Source: Streptomyces shenzhenensis (GTDB lineage: Bacteria; Actinomycetota; Actinomycetes; Streptomycetales; Streptomycetaceae). From it: DNA of 64,000 nt. The notes below the pieces were generated by a model. That model had not been told where the DNA came from, made no database searches, and worked only from the letters and a program-made list of their open reading frames with translations. Numbering within the stretch: position 1 is the stretch's first letter; each line of letters begins with the position of its first letter. This document shows positions 25,481 to 35,639 of the stretch, one piece after another. The DNA lies in the NCBI RefSeq assembly GCF_003688995.1, contig NZ_PENI01000011.1, positions 124,001 through 188,000 of the forward strand, given 5' to 3'. A program made the position numbers and the translations under genes.

Positions 25481-25645
25481 TTGACCGTCAAACTTTTTGG
25501 TGAGACGCTGAAAGCCCCGCGCACCTTAGCTGTTTGGCATGGAGCAACAGCAGAGCAACACTCGACAGTGTCAAGCACCGCGGGTGCGAATCCCTCACGA
25601 CCCACACCGATTCGGTCGGTCACTCAGTGTGGAGGACCATCCATC
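25481..25645 (+). other. Structured leader candidate with several small hairpins
   Basis: The sequence from TTGACCGTCAAACTTTTTGG (25481) to the next ATG contains hairpins at 25558-25571 (ACACT/AGTGT), 25575-25587 (GCACC/GGTGC) and 25606-25616 (ACCGA/TCGGT), and a weak one at 25621-25629. A tRNA T-arm-like string GGGTGCGAATCCC occurs at 25582-25594. No full tRNA or known riboswitch core can be built. The rest of the gap, 25263-25480, shows nothing I recognise. Confidence 0.4.
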
Positions 25646-25849
25646 ATGGCAAAGGCGCTTCTCGGTTACGTCGGCGGCTCCGACCCTCGACTCCTCGCCG
25701 AGATGCGACGGCTCCAGCAGCGCGTCCAGGATCTGGAATCCGAGCTCGTACGGATCCAGGCCGAGAACGAGGCGCTGACGGCTGCCGCTTCTCACGACAG
25801 GATCATGGAGAGCATCGACGCACACCAGGCGGAGCCTGCGCTCACCTGA
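25646..25849 (+). CDS. Small coiled-coil protein (67 aa)
   Basis: The 67-residue product begins MAKALLGYVGGSDPRLLAEM and continues as one amphipathic helix (RRLQQRVQDLESELVRIQAENEAL would fill most of its length; I quote only the pattern of Leu/Val/Ile heptads). A strong GGAGGA site (25631-25636) precedes the ATG. No function is known to me. The gene sits in a separate unit between acylphosphatase and smc, with a structured leader before it and a clear terminator after it, so it is probably well expressed. Confidence 0.8.
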   Translation: MAKALLGYVGGSDPRLLAEMRRLQQRVQDLESELVRIQAENEALTAAASHDRIMESIDAHQAEPALT

Positions 25850-25922
25850 TCACTGCATCGCTCCACGACAGCACGCGCAGTGGTTGGGCTGCCCGTATCA
25901 ACCGCTAAGTTGTCAGAGTTGC

Positions 25923-25951
25923 AAGGGACGCCTCGGCGTCCCTTCTTTCTT
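25923..25951 (+). terminator. Strong Rho-independent terminator
   Basis: AAGGGACGCC (25923-25932), a TC loop and GGCGTCCCTT (25935-25944) form a perfect 10-bp stem, followed by a T-rich tract CTTTCTT. It is 73 bases after the small coiled-coil gene and isolates it from smc. Confidence 0.85.
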
Positions 25952-26108
25952 GCGCTTTCTTGCCCGGCTCTCCTATGGGGTCTTTCTTTCCGCCGCGCAT
26001 CCTTTCACCTTCTTTAACGTCTGGTGTGCCCTGCATGTTCATGCGTGAAACCGCGAGCTTGCGTGGGTTCATGGAGTGAGATAGCGGCGGCGGGTAAAGT
26101 CCACCGGC

Positions 26109-29100
26109 GTGCACCTCAAGGCCCTGACCCTGCGCGGGTTCAAGTCGTTCGCCTCGGCGACCACGCTCCGGTTCGAGCCGGGAATCACGTGCGTCGTCGG
26201 ACCGAACGGCTCGGGCAAGTCCAATGTCGTCGACGCGCTCAGTTGGGTCATGGGCGAGCAGGGCGCCAAGTCGCTGCGCGGCGGCAAGATGGAGGACGTC
26301 ATCTTCGCCGGCACCACCGGCCGTCCGCCGCTCGGCCGCGCCGAGGTGTCCCTGACCATCGACAACTCCGACGGCGCGCTGCCCATCGAGTACGCCGAGG
26401 TCACCATCACGCGGATCATGTTCCGCAACGGCGGCAGCGAGTACCAGATCAACGGCGACACCTGCCGCCTCCTCGACATCCAGGAACTGCTGTCCGACTC
26501 CGGCATCGGCCGCGAGATGCACGTCATCGTCGGCCAGGGCCAGCTCGACTCCGTCCTGCACGCCGACCCCATGGGCCGCCGCGCCTTCATCGAGGAGGCC
26601 GCAGGCGTCCTCAAGCACCGCAAGCGCAAGGAGAAGGCGCTCAGGAAGCTGGACGCGATGCAGGCCAACCTCGCGCGCGTGCAGGACCTCACCGACGAGC
26701 TGCGCCGCCAGCTGAAGCCGCTCGGCCGGCAGGCGGCGGTCGCGCGCCGCGCGGCCGTGATCCAGGCGGACCTGCGGGACGCGCGGCTGCGCCTGCTCGC
26801 CGACGACCTCGTACGGCTCCGCGAGGCGCTCAAGGCCGAGATCGCCGACGAGGCGGCGCTGAAGGAGCGCAAGGAGGCCGCCGAGCAGGAGCTGAGGAAG
26901 GCGCTCCAGCGCGAGGCGCTCCTCGAGGACGAGGTGCGCCGGCTCACCCCCCGGCTGCAGCGCGCCCAGCAGACCTGGTACGAGCTGTCCCAGCTGGCCG
27001 AGCGGGTGCGCGGCACGATCTCGCTGGCCGACGCCCGGGTCAAGAGCGCCACCTCCGCGCCGCCCGAGGAACGGCGCGGCCGGGACCCGGAGGACATGGA
27101 GCGGGAGGCCGCCCGGATCCGCGAGCAGGAGGCCGAGCTGGCGGCGGCCCTGGAGGCGGCTCAGCGTGCCCTCGACGACACCGTGAGCCACCGCGCCGAG
27201 CTGGAACGCGAACTCGCCGCCGAGGAACGCCGCCTGAAGGACGTGGCGCGCGCCATCGCCGACCGCCGGGAGGGCCTGGCCCGGCTGAACGGTCAGGTCA
27301 ACGCGGCCCGTTCGCGCGCCGCCGCGGCCCAGTCCGAGATCGACCGGCTGGCCGTGGCACGGGACGAGGCCCAGGACCGCGCCGTGCGGGCGCAGGAGGA
27401 GTACGAGGCGCTCAAGGCCGAGGTCGACGGCCTCGACGCCGGCGACGCCGAACTCGGCGAGCGGCACGACGCGGCGAAGACGGCGCTGGCCGAGGCGGAG
27501 TCCGAGCTGACGGCCGCACGGGAGGCGGCCACCGCGGCGGAGCGCAGGCGCGCCGCGACCCAGGCCCGGCACGAGGCGCTGGCGCTGGGCCTGCGCCGCA
27601 AGGACGGCACCGGCGCGCTCCTGGGGGCCAAGGACCGGCTCACCGGCGTGCTGGGCCCGGCGGCGGAACTGCTCACCGTGGCGCCGGGCCACGAGGCCGC
27701 GCTGGCGGCGGCCTTCGGCGCGGCGGCGGACGCGATCGCCGTGACCACGCCCGCCTCGGCCGCGGACGCCATCCGGCTGCTGCGCAAGCAGGACGCGGGC
27801 CGCGCGGCGCTGCTGCTGGGCGGCGCCCCGGACGATGTAGCGCAGCAGCCGCGCCCGGACGGGCCGCCGTACGCGGCCGACCTCGTCCAGGGCCCCGCCG
27901 CGCTGCTGCCCGCCGTGCGGCGGCTGCTGCGCGGCGTCGTCGTGGTCGGCACGCTCGACGACGCCGAGGAACTGGTCGCCGCGCATCCCGGGCTGACCGC
28001 GGTCACCGCCGAGGGCGACCTGCTCGGCGCCCATGTGGCGCACGGCGGTTCGGCCGGGGCGCCCAGCCTGCTCGAAGTGCAGGCGTCCGTCGACGAGGCC
28101 GCCGCCGAGCTCGACGAGCTGGCCGTGCGGTGCGCGGAGCTGACCGAGGCACAGGACGCGGCGGGGGAGCGGCGCCGGGAGTGCGCCGCGCTCGTGGAGG
28201 AGCTGGGGGAGCGGCGCCGGGCCGCCGACCGGGAGAAGTCGGCCGTCGCCCAGCAGCTCGGGCGGCTCGCCGGGCAGGCACGGGGCGCGGCCGGCGAGGC
28301 CGAGCGGTCCACCGCGGCGGCGGCCCGGGCGCAGGAGGCGCTGGACCGGGCCGTGCAGGACGCCGAGGAACTCGCCGAACGGCTCGCCGTCGCCGAGGAG
28401 ATGCCGATCGAGGAGGAGCCGGACACCTCCGCGCGGGACCGGCTCGCCGCCGACGGCGCCAACGCGCGGCAGACCGAGATGGAGGCACGGCTCCAGGTCC
28501 GTACCCACGAGGAAAGGGTCAAGGGGCTCGCCGGGCGCGCCGACGGCCTCGACCGGGGCGCCCGCGCGGAACGCGAGGCACGCGCGCGTGCCGAACAGCG
28601 GCGCGCCCGGCTGCGTTACGAGGCGTCCGTGGCGGAGGCCGTGGCCTTCGGGACGCGCCAGCTGCTCGCGCACGTCGAGGTGTCGCTGGGCCGGGCCGAC
28701 GCGGAGCGCACCGCCGCCGAGGCGGCCAAGGCGCGCCGGGAGCAGGAGCTGACCGCCGCCCGGAACGCCGGCCGCGACCTCAAGGCCGAACTCGACAAGC
28801 TGACCGACTCGGTGCACCGGGGCGAGGTGCTCGGCGCGGAGAAGCGGCTGCGGATGGAGCAGCTGGAGACCAAGGCGCTGGAGGAGCTGGGCGTGGAGCC
28901 GGCCGGACTCGTCGGCGAGTACGGCCCGCACCAGCCGGTGCCGCCCTCCCCGCCCGCCGAGGGTGAGGTGCTGCCCGAGGACCCGGAGCACCCGCGCAAC
29001 CGGCCGCGGCCGTTCGTACGCGCCGAGCAGGAGAAGCGGCTGAAGGCCGCCGAGCGCGCCTATCAGCAGCTCGGCAAGGTGAACCCGCTCGCCCTGGAGG

Positions 29101-29663
29101 AGTTTGCCGCGCTGGAGGAACGCCACAAGTTCCTCAGCGAGCAGCTGGAGGACCTGAAGAAGACCCGCGCCGACCTGCTTCAAGTGGTGAAGGAGGTCGA
29201 CGAGCGCGTCGAGCAGGTCTTCGCGGAGGCCTACCGGGACACGGCCCGGGAGTTCGAGGGCGTCTTCAGCCGGCTCTTCCCGGGCGGTGACGGGCGGCTG
29301 GTGCTGACCGACCCCGACAACATGCTCACCACGGGCGTGGACGTGGAGGCCCGGCCGCCGGGCAAGAAGGTCAAGCGGCTCTCCCTGCTGTCCGGCGGTG
29401 AGCGCTCGCTCACCGCCGTCGCGCTGCTCGTGTCCATCTTCAAGGCCCGGCCCAGCCCCTTCTACGTCATGGACGAGGTCGAGGCCGCTCTGGACGACAC
29501 CAACCTCCAGCGGCTGATCCGCATCATGCAGGAGCTGCAGGAGGCCTCCCAGCTGATCGTGATCACCCACCAGAAGCGCACGATGGAGGTCGCCGACGCG
29601 CTCTACGGCGTCTCCATGCAGGGCGACGGTGTGTCGAAGGTCATCTCGCAGCGACTCCGCTGA
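26109..29663 (+). CDS. smc: Chromosome segregation protein SMC
   Basis: SMC is the ATPase of the ScpAB-SMC condensin that compacts and segregates chromosomes. The 1184-residue product has Walker A GPNGSGKS at residues 31-38. Long coiled coils flank a hinge (about DGTGALLGAKDRLTGVLG to ALLLGG). The C-terminal head has the ABC signature LSGGERSLTAVAL and Walker B FYVMDEVEAALDDTNL. Start is GTG at 26109, no clear Shine-Dalgarno. A short palindrome follows three bases after the stop. A very long minus-strand open frame over this gene is a codon-bias shadow. Confidence 0.97.
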   Translation: MHLKALTLRGFKSFASATTLRFEPGITCVVGPNGSGKSNVVDALSWVMGEQGAKSLRGGKMEDVIFAGTTGRPPLGRAEVSLTIDNSDGALPIEYAEVTITRIMFRNGGSEYQINGDTCRLLDIQELLSDSGIGREMHVIVGQGQLDSVLHADPMGRRAFIEEAAGVLKHRKRKEKALRKLDAMQANLARVQDLTDELRRQLKPLGRQAAVARRAAVIQADLRDARLRLLADDLVRLREALKAEIADEAALKERKEAAEQELRKALQREALLEDEVRRLTPRLQRAQQTWYELSQLAERVRGTISLADARVKSATSAPPEERRGRDPEDMEREAARIREQEAELAAALEAAQRALDDTVSHRAELERELAAEERRLKDVARAIADRREGLARLNGQVNAARSRAAAAQSEIDRLAVARDEAQDRAVRAQEEYEALKAEVDGLDAGDAELGERHDAAKTALAEAESELTAAREAATAAERRRAATQARHEALALGLRRKDGTGALLGAKDRLTGVLGPAAELLTVAPGHEAALAAAFGAAADAIAVTTPASAADAIRLLRKQDAGRAALLLGGAPDDVAQQPRPDGPPYAADLVQGPAALLPAVRRLLRGVVVVGTLDDAEELVAAHPGLTAVTAEGDLLGAHVAHGGSAGAPSLLEVQASVDEAAAELDELAVRCAELTEAQDAAGERRRECAALVEELGERRRAADREKSAVAQQLGRLAGQARGAAGEAERSTAAAARAQEALDRAVQDAEELAERLAVAEEMPIEEEPDTSARDRLAADGANARQTEMEARLQVRTHEERVKGLAGRADGLDRGARAEREARARAEQRRARLRYEASVAEAVAFGTRQLLAHVEVSLGRADAERTAAEAAKARREQELTAARNAGRDLKAELDKLTDSVHRGEVLGAEKRLRMEQLETKALEELGVEPAGLVGEYGPHQPVPPSPPAEGEVLPEDPEHPRNRPRPFVRAEQEKRLKAAERAYQQLGKVNPLALEEFAALEERHKFLSEQLEDLKKTRADLLQVVKEVDERVEQVFAEAYRDTAREFEGVFSRLFPGGDGRLVLTDPDNMLTTGVDVEARPPGKKVKRLSLLSGGERSLTAVALLVSIFKARPSPFYVMDEVEAALDDTNLQRLIRIMQELQEASQLIVITHQKRTMEVADALYGVSMQGDGVSKVISQRLR

Positions 29664-29665
29664 TC

Positions 29666-29683
29666 TTCACTTCAAGAAGTGAA
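29666..29683. repeat. Perfect inverted repeat just after smc
   Basis: TTCACTTC (29666-29673), AA, GAAGTGAA (29676-29683) begins three bases after the smc stop. The arms are AT-rich and no T-run follows, so it may be a weak terminator or a protein-binding site belonging to the glcP upstream region. Confidence 0.5.
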
Positions 29684-29738
29684 CGCGACTCACAGGGTCG
29701 ACTCTCTCTCGGCTATCTCCTAGCCCACAGTGATCGAC

Positions 29739-29790
29739 TTTTGACTTCGAAACTTGAAGACATAGTCTCTGCAACGTTGCTTTTGACTTC
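29739..29790 (+). promoter_or_regulatory. glcP upstream control region: direct repeats plus palindrome
   Basis: The decamer TTTTGACTTC occurs at 29739-29748 and 29781-29790, start to start 42 bases, about four helical turns. The palindrome GCAACGTTGC sits at 29771-29780, abutting the second copy. A central-CG palindrome of this form is typical of LacI-family operators. The block is about 90 bases upstream of the glcP start and is markedly AT-richer than its surroundings. Confidence 0.5.
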
Positions 29791-29881
29791 AGGTGTGAGC
29801 GGCGTGATGGTGTGCGCCACTGGTACCTGCAAGAGATCACGCCTACCCCGGCGGCGTTGCCGGTGGCCCGAGGAGTTACAT

Positions 29882-31300
29882 GTGACCAGCACAGCGCAGG
29901 CACCCCAGTCAGGAGCCGGGACGGCTCACCCCGACCACCTCGGGCACGTCATATTCATCGCCGCGGCGGCCGCGATGGGCGGCTTCCTCTTCGGCTACGA
30001 CAGCTCCGTGATCAACGGCGCCGTGGAGGCCATCCGCAGCCGCTACGACATCGGCTCCGCCGCGCTCGCGCAGGTCATCGCCATCGCTCTGATCGGCTGT
30101 GCCATCGGCGCCGCGACCGCCGGCCGGATAGCGGACCGCATCGGCCGCATCCGCTGCATGCAGATCGCCGCGGTCCTGTTCACCGTCAGCGCCGTCGGCT
30201 CCGCACTGCCCTTCGCGCTGTGGGACCTCGCCTTCTGGCGGATCGTCGGCGGCTTCGCCATCGGCATGGCCTCGGTCATCGGCCCCGCCTACATCGCCGA
30301 GGTCGCCCCACCGGCCTACCGCGGCCGCCTCGGTTCCTTCCAGCAGGCCGCGATCGTGGTGGGCATCGCCGTCTCGCAGCTGGTCAACTGGGGGCTGCTG
30401 AACGCCGCAGGCGGCGACCAGCGCGGCCGGCTGATGGGCCTGGAGGCCTGGCAGGTCATGCTCGGCGTCATGGTGGTCCCGGCCGCCCTCTACGGCCTGC
30501 TGTCCTTCGCCATCCCCGAGTCGCCCCGCTTCCTGCTCTCCGTCGGCCGGCGCGAGCGGGCCCGCGAGATCCTTGCCGAGGTCGAGGGCACGGGAGTCGA
30601 TCTGGACGCCCGGGTCACCGAGATCGAGCACGCCATGACGAGCGAGCACAAGTCCACCTTCAAGGACCTGCTCGGCGGCTCCTTCTTCTTCAAGCCGATC
30701 GTCTGGATCGGCATCGGCCTGTCGGTCTTCCAGCAGTTCGTGGGTATCAACGTCGCGTTCTACTACTCCTCGACGCTGTGGCAGTCGGTCGGCGTCGACC
30801 CGACGGACTCGTTCCTGTACTCCTTCACCACGTCGATCATCAACATCGTCGGCACCGTGATCGCGATGATCTTCGTGGACCGCATCGGCCGCAAGCCGCT
30901 CGCGCTCATCGGCTCGGTCGGCATGGTCGTCGGTCTCGCGCTGGAGGCCTGGGCGTTCTCCCACCACCTGGTCGACGGCAAGCTGCCGGCCACCCAGGGC
31001 TGGGTCGCCCTGATCGCCGCCCATGTGTTCGTGCTCTTCTTCGCGCTCTCCTGGGGCGTGGTCGTCTGGGTCTTCCTCGGCGAGATGTTCCCGAACCGGA
31101 TCCGCGCCGCCGCCCTGGGCGTGGCCGCCTCCGCGCAGTGGATCGCCAACTGGGCCATCACCGCGAGCTTCCCGTCGCTGGCCGACTGGAACCTCTCCGC
31201 GACCTACGTGATCTACACGGTCTTCGCCGCGCTCTCCATCCCGTTCGTCCTCAGGTTCGTCAAGGAGACGAAGGGCAAGGCGCTGGAGGAGATGGGCTGA
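29882..31300 (+). CDS. glcP: Glucose permease, MFS sugar:proton symporter
   Basis: This 472-residue, 12-helix major facilitator protein is of the sugar porter family. GGFLFGYDSSVINGA is in helix 1, GRIADRIGRIRCM is the first intracellular loop, PESPRFLLSVGRRERA precedes the central loop, FQQFVGINVAFYYS is in helix 7, and DRIGRKPLALIGS and VKETKGKALEEMG close the protein. The GTG at 29882 follows CCGAGGAG. The close fit to the S. coelicolor glucose permease and its position after smc support the name; transport specificity is inferred. Regulation probably involves the upstream palindrome and repeats. Confidence 0.88.
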   Translation: MTSTAQAPQSGAGTAHPDHLGHVIFIAAAAAMGGFLFGYDSSVINGAVEAIRSRYDIGSAALAQVIAIALIGCAIGAATAGRIADRIGRIRCMQIAAVLFTVSAVGSALPFALWDLAFWRIVGGFAIGMASVIGPAYIAEVAPPAYRGRLGSFQQAAIVVGIAVSQLVNWGLLNAAGGDQRGRLMGLEAWQVMLGVMVVPAALYGLLSFAIPESPRFLLSVGRRERAREILAEVEGTGVDLDARVTEIEHAMTSEHKSTFKDLLGGSFFFKPIVWIGIGLSVFQQFVGINVAFYYSSTLWQSVGVDPTDSFLYSFTTSIINIVGTVIAMIFVDRIGRKPLALIGSVGMVVGLALEAWAFSHHLVDGKLPATQGWVALIAAHVFVLFFALSWGVVVWVFLGEMFPNRIRAAALGVAASAQWIANWAITASFPSLADWNLSATYVIYTVFAALSIPFVLRFVKETKGKALEEMG

Positions 31301-31676
31301 GCGCTCCGCTGGAGGGGGCTGCACTGTGCGGGCTCCGGCGGAGCCACAGGTGATACGGCTCCGCGCCCCTTCGGGATGCTGCCGAACACAGCGGACTCCG
31401 CGGGCCGCGGAGTGCGGTCATCGCATGCGGACGGCGGCCCCCTCTCCGCGCCGGGCGTGGCCGGCTCGATGCTCCTTGGCCGGCCCGCAGAAGGGTGTCG
31501 GCGCTCCTCGGCGGACCGCGACGCCCGGGACCTTCGGTGATCACCGCGATCCGGCCGTCCGCCGTTGCCGCCCCGGCCCTGCGCCGGGCCGGGTGTGGCG
31601 CGCTCGTGGACGGCGTCAGCCCACCGAGGCCGGGAGTACCCGCTCCGCGTACAGACGCGGGCCACCGCTGAGGGCG
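31301..31676. other. Intergenic gap with two hairpins
   Basis: No convincing gene is present between glcP and the convergent oxidoreductase gene. GGCTCC/GGAGCC (31331-31345) is a short stem. ACTCCGCG (31395-31402) pairs with CGCGGAGT (31406-31413) around GGC. One or both could terminate glcP. The remaining sequence shows no motif I recognise. Confidence 0.5.
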
Positions 31677-32648
31677 TCAACTCTCCAGGGCGGGGAGTAC
31701 CTCTTCCGCGAACAGGCGTAGGCTGCGCCAGCCCTCGGCCAGGGGCATGCCGCCTGCCAGGGGGTGCAGGACCAGGTTGTCCAGGCCCTGGGCCACGCAT
31801 GCCTCGGGGGTGAGGATCCGGTACACGCCCTCCGCGCGCAGCTCGTCCACCGTCGTGGCCGCCGAGCGCACCGCGGAGCGGATGTCCCCGGACTGCCAGG
31901 AGGCGTACGTAAGGGCCTCGTGCAGGAAGTACTGCCCGTACTCGGCCCACGCCCGGTCCGGGTCCTCGGCGATGTGCAGCAGCGGGGTCTCGGCGGCGGG
32001 CATCAGGGTCCAGCCCTCCGTGCCGTACTCGACGAGCCGCTCCTTGTAGTACGCCTCCAGCTCCGGCAGGTGCGCGCTGGGAAAGAGCGGCAGGCCGAGC
32101 CGGGCCGCCCGGCGTGCCGCGGCCCGGGAGGAGCCGCCGACCAGGAGCAGCGGGTGCGGCTCGGTGCACGGACGCGGGGTGACCCGGACCGTCCGGCCCC
32201 GGTAATCGAACTCCTCGCCGGTCCAGGCCTTCAGCAGGGTGTCCAGCAGCTCGTCCTGGAGCCGCCCGCGCCGCTTCCAGTCCACGCCGCAGCGGGCGTA
32301 CTCCTCGGGCCGGTACCCGATCCCCGCGACGGTGACCAGCCGGCCGCCGCTCAGCAGGTCGAGCACGGCGATGTCCTCCGCCAGCCGCAGCGGGTCGTGC
32401 AGCGGGCCGATCACCGCGGACACCGTGACGGCGATCCGGCGCGTGGCCCCGAACACCGCGCCCGCGAACACGAACGGCGAGGGCATCCAGTTGTCGGCGA
32501 CCCCGTGGTGCTCCTCGGTCTGCACCGTGGTGATGCCGTGCTCGTCGGCGTAGCCGGCCATCTCCAGGGCGGTCCGGTAGCGGGCGGCGAGCTCGGCGGG
32601 GCCGGCGCCGGGCTCGACGAGATTGAAACGGACGACCGTTGCGGGCAT
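31677..32648 (-). CDS. LLM-class flavin-dependent oxidoreductase
   Basis: The 323-residue product has the bacterial-luciferase-like TIM-barrel sequence: HGITTVQTEEHHGVADNW near residue 40, IGPLHDPLRLAEDIAVLDLLSGGRL, and LLLVGGSSRAAARRAARLGLPLF in the second half. Such enzymes use FMN or F420 to oxidise diverse substrates. Both cofactors are feasible here, since cofC is present. Substrate unknown. The ATG at 32648 has GGAGGACC before it. The NCS1 permease gene lies 62 bases upstream on the same strand, so permease and oxidoreductase may form one catabolic operon (inference). Confidence 0.85.
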   Translation of the reverse strand: MPATVVRFNLVEPGAGPAELAARYRTALEMAGYADEHGITTVQTEEHHGVADNWMPSPFVFAGAVFGATRRIAVTVSAVIGPLHDPLRLAEDIAVLDLLSGGRLVTVAGIGYRPEEYARCGVDWKRRGRLQDELLDTLLKAWTGEEFDYRGRTVRVTPRPCTEPHPLLLVGGSSRAAARRAARLGLPLFPSAHLPELEAYYKERLVEYGTEGWTLMPAAETPLLHIAEDPDRAWAEYGQYFLHEALTYASWQSGDIRSAVRSAATTVDELRAEGVYRILTPEACVAQGLDNLVLHPLAGGMPLAEGWRSLRLFAEEVLPALES

Positions 32649-32710
32649 GGGAGGTCCTCCTGTCACCGGGTCGGTTGGCTGCGGTCGCGGGGACGTTAGC
32701 TGACGATGCG

Positions 32711-34201
32711 TCAGACGGCCAGAGTCGTGGACTCCTCGGCGGCCCCCGATCCGTCCGGCGCGGCCGGCACCACCGGCGGTTTCGGCAGCACCGCGTACAC
32801 CAGGCCCGCGACGAGGACGGTGGCCACCCAGCCGAGCCCGTACCGGCCGACCGGGTTGTTCGCGGCGAGCGGGCCGGTGAACCAGTCCGAGCTCGTGAAC
32901 AGCAGGCCCGTGGTGAGGCCGAGCGCCCAGGCGGTGACGGCGGCGGGGGAGAAGCCGCCCCGGTACCAGTAGGCGCTGGTGCGCGTGGTGTCGAGCAGGG
33001 CCCGCGCGTCGTACTCCCGGCGGCGCAGCATGTCCGTGCCGAACACCCCGGCCCAGGCCGAGAAGGCCACCGCGAGCAGCGACAGAAAGGCGACGAAGGA
33101 GTCGAGGAAGGACGTCGCCACCAGCATCAGGGCGGCGCCGAGGACCAGCGAGATCACCGCGTTGACCGAGACCGCCCAGGGGCGCGGGACCTTGAAACCG
33201 AGCGTCTGCGCGGTGAAGCCCGCCGAGTACATCGACATCGCGTTGATCAGCAGCGTGCCGACCAGGGTGATGAGCAGATACGGGACCGCGAGCCACGGCG
33301 GCAGGGCCCGGCCGAGGAAGGCGGCGGGATCGGCCGCCACGGCCAGATGCGGGGTGGAGGCGGCCATCACGGCGCCCATCAGGACCATCGGCAGGACGAC
33401 GACACCGGCACCGGCGACCGTACCCAGCACGATCGCCTGCGACGAGGCCGTACGCGGCAGATAGCGGGTGAAGTCCGAGGAGGTCGGCGCCCAGCTGATG
33501 CCGCCCGCGGCGATCAGTCCGATACCCGCGATCATCGCGGATTCCGGCCCGGCCGCGTGCGCGAAGACCCCGCTCCAGTCCGTCCTGGCGATCAGATGGC
33601 ACAGGACCAGCACGGAGAAGGCGCCGAACAGCCAGGACGCCCATGCCGCGCAGGACCGCACCGCACGGATGCCCAGACCCGAGATCGCGAACGTGGCGAG
33701 CACGAAGAACAGCAGCACGGTGACGGCCAGTAAGCCGTTGCGTCGGACGCCGAGGGTGATGTCCAGCACGGTGAGCAGCGCGTAGGCGCCGGTCACCGCG
33801 TTGATCGTCTCCCAGCCCCAGCGGGCGACCCAGATCAGCGCACCGGGGAGCAGATTGCCGCGCTGGCCGAACACCGCGCGGGACAGCGCCATGCCGGGCG
33901 CGCCGCCGCGCTTGCCCGCGATGCCGAGCACCCCGACGAGGCCGAACGAGACGAGCGGCGCCGCGCTGCCGACCACCAGGATCTGCCAGAAGTTCAGCCC
34001 GTACGTCACGGTCAGGCCCGCGCCCAGGGTCAGCAGCAGGACGGTGATGTTGGCGGCGATCCAGGTGGGGACGAGTCCGCGGGCCCGCGCGGTGCGTTCC
34101 TCCGGCGGGACCGGTTCGATGCCGCGGGTTTCGAGACCGAGGCCCCGCGCGGATCCCGCGCGGGGTGGCCTGGCGCCCTTGTGGTCGGCGTCGGTGCCCA
34201 T
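32711..34201 (-). CDS. NCS1-family nucleobase/cation symporter
   Basis: The 496-residue integral membrane protein has about 12 hydrophobic segments. It matches the cytosine/purine/allantoin permease family through LGAGLTVTYGLNFWQILVVG, the conserved ALIWVARWGWETINAVTGAYAL, and SWAPTSSDFTRYLP. Substrates in the family are cytosine, uracil, allantoin, hydantoins or thiamine precursors, and nothing here decides among them. ATG at 34201 fits the family start, although no good ribosome site is visible. It is divergent from ftsY. Confidence 0.86.
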   Translation of the reverse strand: MGTDADHKGARPPRAGSARGLGLETRGIEPVPPEERTARARGLVPTWIAANITVLLLTLGAGLTVTYGLNFWQILVVGSAAPLVSFGLVGVLGIAGKRGGAPGMALSRAVFGQRGNLLPGALIWVARWGWETINAVTGAYALLTVLDITLGVRRNGLLAVTVLLFFVLATFAISGLGIRAVRSCAAWASWLFGAFSVLVLCHLIARTDWSGVFAHAAGPESAMIAGIGLIAAGGISWAPTSSDFTRYLPRTASSQAIVLGTVAGAGVVVLPMVLMGAVMAASTPHLAVAADPAAFLGRALPPWLAVPYLLITLVGTLLINAMSMYSAGFTAQTLGFKVPRPWAVSVNAVISLVLGAALMLVATSFLDSFVAFLSLLAVAFSAWAGVFGTDMLRRREYDARALLDTTRTSAYWYRGGFSPAAVTAWALGLTTGLLFTSSDWFTGPLAANNPVGRYGLGWVATVLVAGLVYAVLPKPPVVPAAPDGSGAAEESTTLAV

Positions 34202-34308
34202 GGGGAGACATCGTACGTAAGCCGACAAAATTCCTGAAGTGACTTTGCTGCTTGGAGGAACGCACAAGCTGGGTCAGGCCTGTACCCATGGCTGATACTG
34301 GTCGGGTT

Positions 34309-35517
<1,209 letters not shown>

Positions 35518-35550
35518 CCCCCCGCCCGAGAGACCCCTCACCCGGCATCC

Positions 35551-35586
35551 GGCGCCCGCCCCCGAGCCCACTCGGGAGCGGGCGCC
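35551..35586 (+). terminator. Terminator hairpin after ftsY
   Basis: A 16-bp stem (35551-35566 with 35571-35586, one mismatch) closes over a CCCA loop, 33 bases after the ftsY stop. It is very stable and lacks a T-run. Confidence 0.75.
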
Positions 35587-35639
35587 GCCACGTGCGGACC
35601 TGGGATGCGTGGGGGGCTTGGGGCACATGAGGGCCTGGG

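Noticed and set aside
25541..25605. Possible tRNA gene
   Set aside because: A T-arm-like GGGTGCGAATCCC is present, but no 7-bp acceptor stem, D-arm or anticodon arm can be folded around it. Kept only as a structured-leader observation.
25905..29570. A 1221-codon open frame on the minus strand opposite smc
   Set aside because: It mirrors smc codon by codon, as expected from strong GC bias at third positions, and its Leu/Gly/Arg-rich product has no domain. smc itself is unmistakable.
31213..32169. A 318-codon minus-strand frame covering the glcP end and part of the oxidoreductase gene
   Set aside because: It is out of frame with the flavin-dependent oxidoreductase, whose motifs lie in a different minus-strand frame, and its product is low-complexity.
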